DNA of 64,000 nt from Toxonevra muliebris (GCA_963691655.1 OY829326.1:22060878-22124877); one strand, 5' to 3'; shown: positions 36,830 to 49,840, counted from the stretch's first letter. A program made the numbers and translations. The notes: generated from the letters alone by a model not told the origin.

Positions 36830-38328
36830 TCCTTTACAAAATTTCAAAACGGAGGGTCTTTAGTAAAATTGTAGCTGCTAAGCTTAGCTTGGTTTTATAA
36901 GTACAATACAGAAAACAAAGTAAGAATTCTTGGTATGGAGCACAGAATGCACAAAATTTCGCTTTGAGGTAAGGCAGCAAAAGTCAGATTTACTTCACTA
37001 GGGCAAAAATTGTATCCGCTATTCTCTTGGGAGCTAGTCCGACAGTAACTGCTAAGTAGTGTACCTGAGGCTGCTTACTACAAATTTTTTAAAATTTGTT
37101 GAAAATTCAGAAAAAAAGTAACTGCGTTGCTTTTTTTGTAAACCTCGATAATGCTGCAGTTCACACTGCTGAAAAAAACAAATAAACTTATTGCAGTTTC
37201 TGGCATAGATGAAATCTGTACAACAAGCGCCCCGATCTAGCGATTTCCGATTGTTGTAAAAAAGTTTTGAGATGAAGAAACTTCAGTGGTAATGGGGAAA
37301 TTAATTAAACTTGTTTATAAGGTTTTTGTACAGACTTCTTCAACTTCAACTGTTTGTTCCTACAAATTCGGGTGCCGAAAGCGAAGAACATGGAAAATCA
37401 TTCCACCAGGATATGAAGACTATGGTGGTCTGAAATAAATTCTCATTTAATACTAAAATGTAAGAAAAACCAATGAATCATAAGGGGAAGGCAACGCGCT
37501 GAAATTTCTTTTACTTCCGATTTCCGGTTTGGATGCAAAAATATTTGTAAAAAAGTTGATGAGAAGTTTGTGAAAAAAAATTACATTTGTGTGTACCAGT
37601 GTAATTAATGCAGTTTATGTCGAACAAGCTCCAAAGAGACGATTTTGAGGAGTGTTTTAAAAAGTGGATCTACTTAAGAAATGTTTTGAAACTAATGGAA
37701 ATTATAAAGAAAATATTCAAAATTATGAAAACTTGAGATTAAATTTTGTTCTGTTTTTTTTTTTCAACAAACAGATTGAACTTTTGTTAGTCCCTCCGTT
37801 TAACTTTTATTATTATTATTTACTGTTCTTTTTAAATTATTGTTAATAAACATGTTAATTACTTAATTTTATACAAATTTTGGGTGTTTAATAAACATTT
37901 AGTAATTTAATACTAATAGGGTAATAATTATAATTTTATAAATAGTAGTTATTAAATAAGATACTTCATTCCAAAAGGTCTTTTTGAATTCAGGTGTTAG
38001 AAGCTCTAATTGGGAAAGAATCGATTCAACAACTTAACCGTTCTTGTCATGCTCCGATTTATCATACAAATATATTTTATTATTTATACATATATATCTT
38101 TTTATTTATTTAATGAAAGAAAAATTATAAAAAATCAATAGATTACTGAATAAAAAGAAAATACCAGAATCTTTGGCTTTTAGTAATTTATGAAACTTCA
38201 CTCCTCCTGTGAGCAGACGTCTAAACTGTTCAGAAACTCTTCACTTTTTTACTTTTCCTATAAAATATTCAGCACATTTTATTAAAAATATTTGTATTTA
38301 GGTACTATGAAATTGCTCTACTCTTATG
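36830..38328. other. Intergenic, no feature seen
   Basis: No supported gene. Short frames (for example 37664-37846) are A+T-driven. Confidence 0.4.
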
Positions 38329-38341
38329 CTGTTCTTCTATT

Positions 38342-38654
38342 AGGTTGGTTAGGTTGGAGTGGCTGTCGAGAGACACACTTAGGCCTGAACGGCCCATTGT
38401 GATACCACATAGTTGGACCTACAGTTTAACGCCGATTCCGAACGGCGGTGTGGCAATTTTTTTATCGACTTGGTGGTTTTGCCATTACCAACCAATGTGT
38501 GTACTTGTACACTATCTTATAATTCTCATACACTTCATATTGATAGTGGATATAAGAAAGTAATGAAAATTAACCACCAGACGAAGACGGGAATCGAACC
38601 CGAACCTCCCAGATGAAAGTCTAGTGCACTATCCACTAGGCTATCGAGGTCGTC
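38342..38654 (-). repeat. Full-length tRNA-derived SINE, family SINE-A
   Basis: 313 bp on the minus strand, flanked by a perfect 13-bp duplication CTGTTCTTCTATT (38329-38341 and 38655-38667). The head has RNA polymerase III box A (TAGCCTAGTGG) and box B (GGTTCGATTCC-like). The body continues to GGAATCGGCGTTAAACTGTA and AATGGGCCGTTCAGG, and the 3' end is a CCAACCTAACC tail. Good retroposition hallmarks. Confidence 0.85.
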
Positions 38655-38667
38655 CTGTTCTTCTATT

Positions 38668-39949
38668 GGAGGGAACACAATTCCAATCGCTCTCCAACAA
38701 TCGCCGCAGCTTTCATTGTCAAAGGTATTGTGTCGGATCGCAATTGCGTTGCCTCCAGTGGGACAACGGTCTTAGAGTTAAAAACATATACAAAAAAATC
38801 GTATATATTAGCATAATATTTCTGAAAATATTTTGGAAATTTTTTTTTGATAAAAATATGTTTAAATTAATCTTGAAAAACAAGAACTTTTACTTTCATT
38901 TATCAAATCGTCAATCTTCTTTTCTGAAAAACAACATTAAAATTAGAATTTTTGCATAATTTTAAAATGTTCAAAATAAAATTGTTTTGATCACAGAGGT
39001 GACGAAATTGTTTTGTTATGGTGTATAGTAATGCATCATATCGTCGGCGTTCAAGCAGAAATCACTAAGTTCACATTAATTTTTTTAGTGAGGTCCGCAT
39101 TAATAATCAATATAAATATAATTTAAATGACGTAATGAATTAGATTTTTGATGATGCAGTTGAAACGTATACAAATGTATATATATATCAATCTGTTGAC
39201 TTGTTAAGTTGTGCCCGCACTCTCTAATTAAAAAAATGGACTTAGTGATTTCTGCCTGAGCCCACAACATATGTATGTAGTCAATGTAAATTTATATTTA
39301 AAGTTTTTATTTTTCAAGAATGTTATGATATAATTTTTTTTCTGCAAAACATAAAATTAATTAAAAATGAAAATAGAATCGAAGTGTTAAATTGTTGAAA
39401 CAAATTTATAAAATAAAATCTTGTATTGCTCAATTACATTTTCAGTTATAAGTAACTTATATATGGTCTTGAAATACTAATAAGAACCATCACTGAGATC
39501 TCTGGTAAGAATTCGTGGGGAAGTCCGAAAAGGCCGTCTGATCTCTCTTTCTCTTTATGGATAGTTGTAACATTGACGAAATAATACAAAATACGGGCAT
39601 CAGCTAATTTATATTTGAATTAGTTTTGCCAATATGGAGTTTTATATCTTATTCCTCTTTTCGGAATTCTTTATCTAAAAAGTAACTAAAATTACAAATT
39701 TCTTTCAGGCATTTGATAAAAGAAGTTTTAATTTCAAAAGGCAAATTAAATTACAACCAATATTAGGCTTATTATTGAGTTGGGAATAGAATTTGGATGC
39801 TGTGTTTTTTAAACTAAAATTATAACTTTTTTTGTATAAGTTGGCATTCAAATTCTGTTTTAATCTATATAGCTCAGAAACGATAGGTTCAAGGGACACT
39901 TGACTACATTAAAGCTGAAATTTCAGGGTTAGTTTATTGATGTCCGTTT
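38668..39949. other. Intergenic, no feature seen
   Basis: A+T-rich; no supported gene or bounded repeat. Confidence 0.4.
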
Positions 39950-40290
39950 GGGTGTTCTGGTTTTTTGAACAGTTTTTGAGCCTGAGTTTTGATTTATATT
40001 TTGGTCTGACATTTGGCTTGAAAATAGTTCAGAGTTTGTTCGAAATTCTGAACTGAATTTTGGTCTTACCTTTAGTTGAAATTTTGATCTGAGTTTTGGT
40101 CTGGTGTTCTGTTTGGATTTCGTTTTGATTTTTGGTCAAAATTTTGAACTGACCTTTGGTTTTACTTTTGATCTGAATATCAATCTAAGTTACTGTCTGA
40201 ACTTTAGTTTGAATTTTGGTCTGAGCTTAAGCCTTGATTTGGTCTGAGTTTTGGTTTTGAGTATTAGTCTAAAGTTTATTCTGGCTCCAG
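39950..40290. repeat. Degenerate TTTTGGTCTGA minisatellite tract
   Basis: About 340 bp of drifted 11-13-bp units (TTTTGGTCTGA, ATTTTGATCTGAG, CTTTAGTTTGAAT). Same family as the tract at 1500-2470. Confidence 0.65.
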
Positions 40291-40867
40291 ATTCAAACAG
40301 TATTATTACGAGTATTAGCTATGATATCCTCACCGCCGTTTATCACAGTTTTAAAAGGGTTAATTTTTCTGGATTAACTTTTCTATTATTATCTATTTAA
40401 ATTTTCTATTTTACTTACATAAATCCCAAAAGATATTCAATTCTCAATACTGCCCTATGATGAAAATTAATACGCCACTCCCCTTCTCTCCCGTTCCTTA
40501 GATCATTTACTTACAATAATCTAACAAAATTCTTTGCAAGTGCTTATAAGTATTTGTTGATCATCTAAGATTATTAAAAAATTATTCTCTCTCAGAACTC
40601 CGAAGAAGCCACTCATACAATTTTATTCCATAGTCCTTTATCAGTTTTATGTTTCGAACATCCAATCCCCCGCCATATTTGCGATATGGCGTTATTTCCA
40701 AATTAAAAATGCAATAATGCCATTAATTTTAGCAGACGAAGTGGAAATAACGCCATACCGGTGGAAAATGTTCTCTCTGCTGCAAAAATCGAGAAAAATA
40801 ATTTAAAAAAAAACAAGAAAATGTGCGTTTATATTTCAGGAAGTTCCTGGACATAACACCCACGGCG

Positions 40868-41303
40868 ACGACCTCGATAGTCTAGTGGATAGTGCACTAG
40901 ACTTTCATCCAGAAGGTTGCGATTCCCGTCTTGGTCTGGTGGTTAATTCTCATAAACTTCTTATATTCACTATCGATATGAAGTGGATGAGAATTATAAG
41001 AATGTGTACAAGTACACACCTTGGTTGGTAATGGCAAGACCACCGAGCTGATAAAAAATTGCCACATAGCCGTTCGGAATCGGCGTTAAACTGTAGGTCC
41101 TACCATCGCCACTGTGGTCTAGTGGAAGAGTGCCAGACTCTTGTTTCTGGAGACCCGAGTTCGATTCTCGGCTTGGGTATGTTTCTTATCTATCTTTCTT
41201 TCTCCCTTCCTTTCTTTCTTTCTTGGGGCTTTGGTACAAAAGATCTTATAGGTCGCAGTGCCTGACTTTCGAGTCGTCCTTCCTTCAAATAATAATAATA
41301 ATA
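40868..41303 (+). repeat. Composite SINE with two tRNA-like heads and an AAT tail
   Basis: The 15-bp repeat ATAACACCCACGGCG flanks the whole unit (40853-40867 and 41304-41318). Part one is a SINE-A head (box A TAGTCTAGTGG) and body to about 41102. Part two starts near 41105 with a different tRNA-like head (box A TGGTCTAGTGG, box B GTTCGATTCTC), a pyrimidine-rich stretch and an (AAT)n tail. The shared duplication suggests both moved together as a dimer, though a second insertion into the tail of the first is possible. Confidence 0.75.
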
Positions 41304-41941
41304 ATAACACCCACGGCGTTATGACCGCTCTAGGAATGGCCATAATGCCCAAAATCATTTTGGGCGCTATGGCTGCCCCGAAAAAGATCATAACACCCAG
41401 TGAGCGTTATGACCGTTGTGATTCTTTCATTAAAATCTTAAAAGTAAACCAAATTTACATGTATAAGAAAATGCAGTTTTATTTCGAACTTTTTTAAAAA
41501 TGTGCTTTCTAAAATAAAAAACTGTTCCGTTTAGGATGAAAGCGAATGGGTAAACCTATAAAAACAGAAGGGAAAAATATGCTCATATACTAAATAGGAA
41601 TGGTATGGTAATAAGCGCCTCAAGCGAAATATTTTTACAAAAATAAAGAAAGATATTGATTCAGTTGAATTTATCTGTAACATTGAAAGAGGCCTCGCAG
41701 GCGAAAAATGTTTACAAAAATAAAGAAAAAAAATCGCGCGATTTTTATTAAATATTTTCAATATTACATTTAAATTTAAATAAATAATACCGGTGTGAAG
41801 AATAAACACCAATTTGCTTTGTTGAAAAAAAGCAAGAAACGAAACTCAAAGAAAAAAATAAAAAAAAAAAGTTCCGTTCATCTCGTAAGTAACGGTATTT
41901 TCTTCTTCAACAATGCAAATTTAAAAACAAGTGAAAAATAA

Positions 41942-42232
41942 AGTCGCCGTAGCCCAGTGGTTAGTGTGTTGGACTGCTACGCAGAGGTTCATATCTCGGC
42001 ACGCTCAAAAATAGAAAATAAAAATTTTCTATATGGCACCACCTCTTGGCTGGCAATGGCAATGGCATCCAAGATTAAAAAAATTGCTATGAAAAGCTTC
42101 TCACTTCACCGTTCGGATTCGGCAAAAAACTGTAGGCCCCCTCCATTCGTGTATAAATATAGCTCACACAACATGAATGGATGCAAAAATCTCGACCTTG
42201 GCTCTCCAGGGGCTGTTGTGCATTAATAGTAA
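41942..42232 (+). repeat. tRNA-derived SINE, family SINE-B
   Basis: tRNA-like head GTCGCCGTAGCCCAGTGG (exact fit to box A TAGCCCAGTGG), box B-like GGTTCATATCTC, then a body with GGCAATGGCAATGGCATCC, CGTTCGGATTCGGC and AACTGTAGGCC blocks, a pattern familiar from tephritid-type SINEs. Ends near GGGGCTGTTGTGCATTAATAG. No clear duplication. Confidence 0.78.
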
Positions 42233-42430
42233 TTGTAAAAAAATATAGACAAATTATCTATGCATCATTTTGCAGTTTTCTTTTAAAATGTGCAATAACG
42301 CCATAATGGCCTTATTGCTGTTTCAAAGTGAAATAAAGCCATATCGCAAATATGGCGTTATTTCCCAATCAAAAGTGCAATAAAGCCTTTATGGCGTTAA
42401 TGCATATGGCCTTATAACACCCCCCTATTT

Positions 42431-44373
42431 TCCACAGTCCTTTAGAAATCTTAAGTGTTAAGCATGCCACTTCTTATCCTTTAGTAATGTTCAAATATTA
42501 TTTCACTGATCTCTAAAAAAAAACCTATTGGTTATGCTGCAAAATGTTCGCTTCTCAAACCTATTTTTATCAAAGACCCAGTATTGGAGAAAAAGAATCC
42601 CAAATTGGATTTTTCTTGATTCCATCCCAACTTCAGTGAAGCATCCAGTGAACAGTTCTTTAAATGTGATCACGTTGTCTGCTCAAAATAAGGCCCAAGG
42701 CAACTCGTTTCTTTCTTTGAATTTAAGTACCATTTTTCTATGTTCTACTTCACAATCTGAAATTTTACATTGTGTTAGACTAAATTATTCTAAAAATAGT
42801 AAGCTGAAAAGATAAGTTTTAGTCTGATTATCACAATGTTTTATTTTCTAAAGTGAATGTTAGATTCATATGTTGATCTCACTGTGCTATAAGAAGTAGG
42901 ACTTAAACCGTTGTTCCATTGTAGAGCTGTGGCTTTAAATTGTAGGGGCATGAATGAAATATCCGGGTTTGAATTAATGGAAGAAAAAATATTGTTTAAG
43001 TATTTCTTAATTCGATTTATCCATAATTACTATCACTTGCTTATAAATATATATCTATTCTCATTCTTAAAGTTCTAAAAACTTTGAATATTTCAGCATT
43101 CTAACATTTTGACCTATACCAATAAATCTTCAAAGTAAAATTATGACAGCTATTACTGTTCATTGTCTTCACATAGCGTTATAATACAAACAAATATACA
43201 TATACGCATACACTCAAAAAATCATATTAGCTTTGAAGTTTATGGATATTACAACCTTGTAGAAATTTCTAAAGAAGATAAACACAAAAAAAAAAAAAAA
43301 AAAAATGTTATACTCTTCATGGACCAATCATAATGGATTTTTTTTTTTAAACAAACAAAAGAAAAAATTAAAATCTTAATGTAAATGCTAATTTTAAAAG
43401 AACCTACAAAAAAAAAACCAAAGACCAATATTTGCCAATGTAATTAGAAAAAAAAAACTTATATGTAGATATTTTTGAAGCGTGTATAAGATTTATTAAT
43501 TTAACAAACTTTATAGAGATATATAGATTTACGATCTTAGATATATGTAAATTTATAAGAAAGTATAAGTAGACGAAAAGACACGCGCACGATCGAAGAA
43601 GAATCAGGCGCTCTTGCTCCAAAGAAATCTAATTTAACGCTTAAATCAAATTATAAACGGGTAGATCAATGAACTTTTCTCTTTTATAAAATCACAAACA
43701 AAAAAATTAAACAAAAATTAAACATAAAAGAACAAAAAATGAAAAGAACAGAAACGTTAGAATTAAAAACATAATAAAAAATTAACTGCGAATTCAGCGA
43801 AGTTCATGTACTCTATACTAATTAGATTTCCATTCACTCTATTTGTAAAAAAATCTTGATTACTGTTTGCACCTAATTTAAGAAAAGTTGTACCCACATT
43901 TGTTTTTGTTGGAAAGAAATTCAAGAATACAGCACTCAGACATGTTTTATGTCCATTATTCTACATCCTGTGTTTCCTTTTTCTATTCTTAAAATCTACC
44001 AAATTAAACCTGAGTAGATCTCTCAACACTCTAGCGCCAAATATGCTTACTTTGGCCTGAAAGAAAGCGAGGCAGATACTGATCTGCTGTCTCTTCACAT
44101 TCTTCCTCCAAACCACAAGCAGCACAGAAATCACTGGCTACCAGGCCAATCATATTTAAATGTTTGGCCCAAGAGAAGTGACCTGTGAACAGGATTGTAT
44201 ATTATGGCCGGCCGCTATAAATTTATAAAAATATTTTTTTTTTTTGGATTTTTGTTGATTCATGGCCAACTATAAAAATGTGTGAGATTTTCATCGGTAA
44301 TATAAATTTATAACGCTATCGGACCCTAGGGGGTGAGGTGTAATATATATTGAAATTCGTAACACACCGTGGC
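42431..44373. other. Intergenic, no gene seen
   Basis: The frame 42528-42815 has no recognised domain and ordinary noncoding composition. Poly-A and poly-T runs at 43290-43350. Nothing else supported. Confidence 0.4.
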
Positions 44374-45205
44374 AGATCTAGAATTTTGCATTTGGCAGAG
44401 TCGAATAAAATTCAAACCAAAACTATGCCGAGATTCAGATCAAAAGCAGATCAAAAATTCAAGCAGTAGTTTTGACCAGAATATTCAAACCTAATCAGAC
44501 CGAAATTCATATAAAAATCAAACGGATATTCTGATTGAAAATCAAACAAACACTAAACCAAAAGAAACCTGAACTCAAACCAAAAATTGGTCTAAAAACG
44601 AAAAAACCGGATCAAAATTTATATCTAAAAATTCAGAGTTTTCACGATTTTGGGAGGGATGCAGCCACAATATGCTAATGTTCCTAATATATAAAGCCAG
44701 CTGAACCTAAATATATTTCAGAGTTATTGTATTACATCAAAATTTCCAGATATTCAAAGTTAAAAGCAAAGCTGAGACCAAAATCATCCCGATATTCAGA
44801 TCAAAAACAAACTAAAAATCAGATTGATCTTTTGACTAAAAATTCAGACAAAATAGGGTGGAAATTCAAACCAAAAACCAACAAAAACTCAGACCAAAAA
44901 CCAAAAAAAAAAAAAAACTGACCAAAATTCTGTCCAAAATTCATACTAAATCCAACCAAATATAAATAAAAAATTTGACCAAAATATAAACTAAAACTCG
45001 TATCAAACTTTAGACCGAAACTCAGAACAAATTTTTTATATCCACGAAACAGACAAAAACTCACAGTTTTCACATTTTTAGAAAGAGCTGCAGCCCCATA
45101 AGCTAACATTGATCAGACCCAAAGTAATCTTTTACCACGATACTTTTCATGCTGAAATATATTTCAAAATTATTCTATCACATCAAAATCTCTAGATATT
45201 CAAAT
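44374..45205. repeat. Two-fold duplicated degenerate ACCAAAATTCAGA tract
   Basis: Drifted ACCAAAA(A/C)TCAGA units at about 44410-44640 and 44765-45050. Each block is followed by a related unique stretch: GTTTTCACGATTTTGGGAGG..GCAGCC..GCTAA and GTTTTCACATTTTTAGAAAG..GCAGCC..GCTAA, then ACATCAAAAT..AGATATTCAAA. So a unit of about 430 bp was tandemly duplicated. The left border CGTGGCAGATCTAG resembles the end of the hAT-like element at 6821. Confidence 0.55.
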
Positions 45206-47177
45206 GTGAAAGCAATCGGCTGATTTTGTTATTTTAGCTATCAATGAGTTGGAATTTTATGAATCATTCGTGCTGATTATTTTGTTTTTAAAATTAGAAA
45301 TATCACTAAGACTGTGATGATTGCTGATGTGTAGATAGGGGGAATAGCTAAAGAATTTTCTCAAACTACATTCACATAGATAGAGCATTTATTACAATAG
45401 TAAATACAAACTGATAATACTGGAACAAATACCAGAATGGAATTTATTTAAACATAAATAGAGAGAGGATCCTCAACATCACAACCTCCTTGAACTGATG
45501 TGCCACTTAATATCTCTTGGACCTACTAGAATCATTCAGGAGCCGTTAGATTCTCCGCCTTCACGCTCTTCTAGATTCTTTACCTCAGATTATTGTCTAG
45601 AGGTCTCTTTCAGACCACGACCAACAGTTCATTCAATAGCGATGAATCCGCATCGGATTCTCGTATAGCTCGTCGGGTGTCATCTCCAAGAATAAGAGAA
45701 AAAGCGATAGTACCGTACACAGATTTGGCACCGGAGCAGTTCGTCCTATTGTAATGTTCAAAACGAAAGTATAAATATAATATGACGATTCTCTCATTTT
45801 GGTTGTGCTATTATTTTTTTTATTGCAATTCATGCTAAAAATTTTCATGACAACTTCGAGTCGACCAATTCGTTTAGCAACTCAAGCACTCCTATAACTA
45901 AACTTCTATCCAAATAATCATACAACTTTAATACTTTCGTGTAGGGTATTTGTAATTAAAAAAAAAGAAGTTAAACAAAATTAAGAAAAAATCAAGCATA
46001 TATAATAGAAATAATGAAGTTGATGAAAAATTGAGAGAATCCCACTATAATCAGATAAAATTTATTTTTTTGCCTATTCTTTTTTTATTATTATTAGCAT
46101 AATAGTTTGTTCTTTTTTTCATTATTTATTGTTATAAATTGTTGAAGAGATGAAGCTGTTTGTTTTTGTTGTTGCTAGGTGAAAGGAATAGAAGGCGGTG
46201 ATTTGTTTTGTTTTCTTTATTTTATTTAGTTTATATTTTTTGCTTGCTGGTTGATTTTAATACATACTTAAAAATACATAAAAGGAAGAAGTTTCACCGC
46301 AGTGGTGGCAATTAATCTAAACTAAGAAAAATAAAACATATCCACATAAAAAACGAATAATATTTGCAAATAAATTATTAGCTTTTATTAGTTTTTTTTT
46401 TTCCATAAATTTTAAATAAACTTTAATCAAAACGTTTAGCAACTAAATTGAAGATTTTTTTTTCAAGAATACAGCCTTCTTTTTGATATTTTGTTACTCA
46501 AAATATAATTTTTTGTTGGGATTATTTATTTCTAATGAATTATTTTAATTTAATTCATTAGATTTTATGCCATAAATAATAATTTCGCACTTTGAAAAGC
46601 ATATCTTCATATTTTATTCATATTTGTCACAATTCATTCATAATTTATTTTTTTTATTTTTTTTTATCTATTTTAAGCCAAAGAAAAATCTTAGTGATTT
46701 TTTTTGTTTTTTTTTTAGATAGAGACAAATAGTGATCAGTGATACTAATGATCTTGGTCTTTAATTGCTTTTAAAAAGTTTATTAATTCAGAACAGTCAG
46801 AGAGGTTTTGGGGATAAATCAGCCCCTTACCTTCTGCTTGGTTATCTAGAATGTATACAGATTTATAAAAAGTGTTTGAAGTTTTTGAGAACAGCATTTC
46901 AGAATAGTTGCCAGTAGACCAACAGAAGTCACTAACTTGATTTGAATGAAACCTCAAGTTCAACAAATAAAACTATTTATAATTCAAGCCAAGGCCGTAT
47001 TTAGGGGGAGGAGGTTTTGGGGGTTCTGACCCCACCCCCCCCGAAATGTGAAAACTTGTTCCTAATTTTTGATATTGATTGCCAGTGGATGGAAAAAAAG
47101 TCAAAATAAAATCTATTGAACGATTTTTAAATATTGTTTAATCGGTTTCTTTCTAAAAAGTCAAATAAAAGAAAAGA
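45206..47177. other. Intergenic, no gene seen
   Basis: A+T-rich; short frames only. A GGGGGAGGAGGTTTTGGGGG..CCCCACCCCCCCC patch at 47005-47042 resembles the G-rich border of the hAT-like element at 6821. Confidence 0.4.
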
Positions 47178-47826
47178 TTTTTATTTTATTTTATTTTATT
47201 TTTATAACATCCTAATACAGCAAGATTAAAAAAAATATCTTATAATTTATAGTATTAGTCAAAGTGTCTTAAAATGAATAGAACAATTATATAATTGACA
47301 AAACAGAGTATTTAAAAAAAAAAAAAAGTTTGACTTAATTAAGAAAAGTGTTTTAAATTATTAAGAAAAATGTTTTAAAAGACCAATTTTGAATTGCGAT
47401 GCGTTGCTTATTATTTGTAAATGACTAGGAAGGGAGTTCCAAAGACGCATAGTGTAAATAAAATATTGACGTTCAGATGTTAAGTTCGAGTGTTTAAATA
47501 TAATTAAATTATTAGATCGCTGTGAGCGCGTAAAACAAAGTCTTTCAAATAAATAATTAGGCTCCTTAGTGAAAATAATCTTATGCAAAAAAATTAGATT
47601 TTTGTACTTTAGAAAATTGTTAAGGCTAATAAAGAAAATCTGTTTAGCATAGCGCGAGACGTGATCTGTTCGTTTTAATCCATAGATGTACCTGGCAATG
47701 TTATTGTAAAGGACATTCAATTTTCTATTGCTCACAGCGTCACTATTAGCATATATTTCGCAACCGTACAACAAAGTTGGGACCAGAAAAATAAATTTGA
47801 ATTGAAATCGTACCAAGTTGTGCAAC
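47178..47826 (-). pseudogene. 5'-truncated LINE: reverse transcriptase C-terminus with TAAAA tail
   Basis: On the minus strand the frame 47864-47361 has the layout of the C-terminal end of a non-LTR retrotransposon reverse transcriptase: VPTLLYGCEIYAN, then KLNVLYNNIARYIYGLKR and, near the end, MRLWNSLPSHL..FK. After the stop come about 150 bp and a (TAAAA)n tail (47178-47206 on the plus strand). The catalytic domain and endonuclease are missing. The first 15 or so codons of the frame belong to the adjoining fold-back element and not to the LINE. Confidence 0.78.
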
Positions 47827-47827
47827 A

Positions 47828-47974
47828 TGACCAAAAACGGTATTTTCAGGGGTTTCAACCCCATTTTTCTAAAACGTGACGTAATGGAAAGTTTTTGACC
47901 TCAGATTCATGTTCAGCATGAAAAATTCATTCGCAAACACTAGGAACAATTCACCAAACCCATGCAGGACAGTG
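47828..47974. mobile_element. Half copy of fold-back family FB1
   Basis: Right arm only, from GACCAAAAACGGTATTTTCAGG through AAAACGTGACGTAATGG to the terminus CATGCAGGACAGTGT. It abuts the 5' break of the LINE fragment, so one inserted into, or recombined with, the other. Confidence 0.7.
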
Positions 47975-49451
47975 TTATTGAATAAGCTTCAAAGTTCTTA
48001 ATCTTAAAATAAAATTAATCCTTTAACCCATTATTGCTCAGAGCACCATACTCGGAAGATTTCAATGCTGTGCATGCACGAATTTAGGGAATATATACCA
48101 ACCTCATCCGGGCTCCTCATCATTGATAATGGCCCAAATTCCCACTTATAATCATTTGAAAAAAATTAGTCTCTGACTATTTTTGGTATTTTTGATCGTT
48201 TTTTTGAGGTTGGATTCATTATCAGTAATGGCAAGTCAATGAGTTATCGAAATTATATCTTTCACGATAAAAAATGTATTGGAATCCACATTGAATAATA
48301 TTTATTTGAAAAAACTTAAATTAAATTTTTTTTTGTCATTTTCTGCCATTTTTTTTAGGTTAAGATTAAGAAACTTCGGAAACAAACATTTTTCCTAAAG
48401 CTTTAAGACATTTATCCACTTTTCTCCCTAGTCTGATAGGGTCCATCAAATGCATCATCGTATTTAAACTATTGTATTTAAACATCAGTTTCATAAAAAT
48501 TTTATATGAATATTTTCGTCGAATGAAATATGAAATAAAATACCGGCAAAAAATTATACATATTAAATCGCATTCAATTATTTATTAAAAATTTAAGTAT
48601 AAATGATTGAAGAAAAGATACCAAGACCAGACATAAATTGTACATGCATATGTATGCATTTATTCATTGATTGTACCTTTCTGAAACATGAATTACATGT
48701 ACCGTGCACCAATAAAAGTTTGTAAAACGTGAACAAAACTTTGAGGAAGCAATTACAATAAAATTTGTATATAGTCATATTAAGTTGCTTATTTTTAATT
48801 TAATTTGATAGAAATACTTATTGGTTTACAATTTGTTTAGATTTAACTCAATAAGTATGACAACATTCTCATCAAAATTTGGATTATATTGTTAGTCGTT
48901 ACATTAGCTACCGTTGAGAAAGAATTGTCCTTTCAGACTCCGAAACAATAAAGTATACCAGATGTAATTTTTCTATTGTATATAACCTACGATTTTATAT
49001 AAAATTTTAAAAAATTAAAGAAATATTCAAAGAAATCCATAAAAACTATACGTTATTATTTGATATATATTATTATCTTATGATTTATTTACGAGCATCT
49101 CAATTCACATCTATGCTATAATTTAAGTGTTGAGGAGTCTAAGGCTCCTCAAGACTTTTCAACCGGACACGGACTACAGATATGGATTTAATACAGCCAC
49201 AGCTGGTGGTCTGTTTTACAGTACTCCATCAGATGTTTCGCGCTATACCGTACTTCTTCACGTTTTAATCGGTTTACTAAGTAGCTTCCATTGAAGCATT
49301 CCATTCCACTTCTACTTTTTGATCCAAAAATTTTGGGGCTACATCAACGTTTTAAAGAGCAACTTTTCGCTGAACATTGTACATATTAAGCCAGAAATTC
49401 TGAAGTAAAATTCGACAACAGCGACTCACAACGACTTGCAGCTACCTGAAT
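47975..49451. other. Intergenic, no gene seen
   Basis: No supported gene or bounded element. Confidence 0.4.
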
Positions 49452-49465
49452 AATATTAGTTTTAT

Positions 49466-49826
49466 AATGACAGGCTTTTTGGTCGAAATTTTCATACGCA
49501 AATATTTAACTATTTCATACATTTTTCCCAACGTTTCGGCGCAAATTTTAGGCCTTCTTCAGGGGATTTATTATATATTAGATAATATTCGGCGTTAAAA
49601 AATGTTACGTGTTTTGTAAAGTTTTTTCGTGTTTTTTTGTCTTTTGTTAATTAAGGACTATATTTTATTTAATTTAATTACTTGACTGAATAATATAAAT
49701 AAATAAAAATCCCCTGAAGAAGGCCTAAAATTTGCGCCGAAACGTTGGGAAATAAGTATTTCGACCAAAAAGCCTGTCATTATAATCTCGTTAACAATAC
49801 ATAAATTGGTCTAATAGAAAATTAAA
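49466..49826. mobile_element. Penelope-like inverted repeat pair with hammerhead-type motifs
   Basis: 361 bp flanked by the 14-bp duplication AATATTAGTTTTAT (49452-49465 and 49827-49840). The left arm (to about 49575) and right arm (about 49706-49784) are inverted copies, the right one with a small deletion. Both read, outwards, CCCCTGAAGAAGGCC, then GCGCCGAAACGTTGGG and on to AAAAAGCCTGTCATTATA. CTGAAGA and GAAAC fit the hammerhead ribozyme core CUGANGA..GAAA, with TCCC/GGGA and GGC/GCC stems, as known in Penelope-like elements. No reverse transcriptase is present. Confidence 0.65.
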
Positions 49827-49840
49827 AATATTAGTTTTAT

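Larger units (their letters stand above)
40657..42430. repeat. Repeat rich in TGGCGTTATTTCC motifs, interrupted by two SINEs
   Basis: Before, between and after the SINEs the sequence repeats ATATGGCGTTATTTCC, ATAACGCCAT and ATAACACCC blocks in both orientations (40675-40770, 41304-41415, 42295-42420). It is probably one older element split by the composite SINE and by SINE-B. Its ends are not clear. Confidence 0.5.

Noticed and set aside
41105..41180. Possible functional tRNA gene
   Set aside because: Box A and B are present but the sequence continues into a SINE body with an AAT tail and lies within a target duplication; the arms do not form a clean cloverleaf by eye.
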